This document shows positions 6,015-6,555 of a DNA stretch of 6,555 nt, piece after piece (the stretch's first letter is position 1; every line of letters starts with the position of its first letter). Position numbers and translations under genes: made by a program. This DNA is from Chlamydiia bacterium (GTDB lineage: Bacteria; Chlamydiota; Chlamydiia; Chlamydiales; Simkaniaceae). The DNA lies in contig JAGROF010000018.1 in assembly GCA_020440405.1 (NCBI GenBank), positions 1 to 6,555 of the forward strand, given 5' to 3'. The notes under the pieces are model-generated. The model saw only the letters and a list, made by a program, of their open reading frames with translations. It did no database searches and had not been told where the DNA came from.

Positions 6015-6548
6015 TTAACGATCGATCATCGATTCTACGCCTGCAGCAATCATTGCCTGCTGAGCGTTGACAGATTCAACGTAGGCATTCCAAAGTTCAT
6101 GATCCACAATGCCATGACGGATCGATTGGATGAGTTCTCGTTTAGTCTGTGGTAAAGATTTTTTTGGGCTTAGAAGGGAGATCATCTCCTTATCCCCAGA
6201 AAGGCGGGCCATATTGAGAAGCCTTTCAAGCTGAAGCTTTGAAAAGGCAAGATGGTCCTTTTTCTTACGTGATCCTCGTGCAGCGCGTTGCTTAGGAGGA
6301 ACGACAAGAGGACGATCCGCTTTAATAATAAATTTTTCAATTAGAGATGAAAGCTCTTTAGGATTTTTATACTTCATTTTCCTAAGGGTAAAATGATGCA
6401 TATACCCTCCAGAATTCATGGGGATATATTTGCAGAGGTCATTTTCTTTTCTCCCTCTAACTTTTTTGATTGCTTTTGCAATCACACCTTCCAGCTCTTC
6501 CAGCTTTTTGGTGTTTGTTTTAACAGTTTCTTCTTCAGTAAAGCTCAT
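6015..6548 (-). CDS. Conserved-looking hypothetical protein, basic and helical, next to the translocase
   Basis: I do not recognise a domain in this 177-residue protein. It has no signal peptide or membrane segment. The N-terminal third is charged and probably helical (about 5-35, 'KKLEELEGVIAKAIKKVRGR'). A lysine/arginine cluster 'KQRAARGSRKKKDH' (86-99) follows a proline-containing turn 'RPLVVPPKQR', and the rest looks helical, ending in 'VNAQQAMIAAGVESMIDR'. The basic patch could bind nucleic acid or an acidic partner, but that is a guess. Its position just upstream of an NTT gene on the same strand resembles Chlamydia, where a small uncharacterised protein (CT066 as I recall) neighbours npt1; homology was not tested. 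Only 7 bases lie upstream of the ATG, no ribosome-binding site is visible in them and the frame stays open, so the true start could lie outside the window. It ends in its own strong terminator. Confidence 0.75.
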   Translation of the reverse strand: MSFTEEETVKTNTKKLEELEGVIAKAIKKVRGRKENDLCKYIPMNSGGYMHHFTLRKMKYKNPKELSSLIEKFIIKADRPLVVPPKQRAARGSRKKKDHLAFSKLQLERLLNMARLSGDKEMISLLSPKKSLPQTKRELIQSIRHGIVDHELWNAYVESVNAQQAMIAAGVESMIDR

Positions 6549-6555
6549 AGAAGCC

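Noticed and set aside
6009..6033. Clustered GATCGAT/ATCGAT copies at the stop codon of the 177-residue protein gene
   Set aside because: Only two GATCGAT copies plus one partial, within codons for the C-terminal residues; too short and irregular for a repeat array or attachment site.

Overview
The window looks like a piece of chromosome from a chlamydia-like (Chlamydiota) obligate intracellular bacterium. The main evidence is a full-length ATP/ADP translocase of the bacterial/plastid NTT family, with its family signature motifs, next to a small conserved-looking basic protein. That pairing recalls the npt1 neighbourhood of Chlamydia (CT065/CT066 from memory, not verified by search). The species cannot be fixed from this sequence alone; the rest of the content suggests an environmental chlamydia rather than a reduced animal pathogen. 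All five genes lie on the minus strand, so transcription runs from high to low coordinates.

Right part (about 4177-6548): an unrecognised 177-residue basic protein ends in a strong intrinsic terminator. Immediately after its T-tract comes a near-consensus sigma70/sigma66-type promoter, then a leader of about 100 nt with a long nested hairpin, then the translocase gene, then a second strong terminator. The translocase would import host ATP in exchange for ADP.

Middle (3798-4227): 430 bp without a convincing gene. It holds the translocase terminator, a 167-bp near-perfect palindrome with 33-bp perfect inverted ends and TA-type flanks (probable MITE), a separate 13-bp dyad, and the start region of the next operon.

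Left part (1-3797): three overlapping or nearly overlapping genes form an NHLP/NHLM-type peptide export cassette. In order they are a short HlyD-like membrane-fusion subunit, a C39-peptidase/permease/ATPase, and the N-terminal 263 residues of the second, peptidase-less ABC subunit, which runs off the window. Such a system normally clips a double-glycine type leader from a ribosomally made peptide and exports the core. No precursor peptide or modifying enzyme is visible here, so the cargo must lie beyond the left edge or elsewhere. The peptide exporter in an energy-parasite lineage, the hairpin-less adaptor, the palindromic element and the structured translocase leader are the points most worth a second look.
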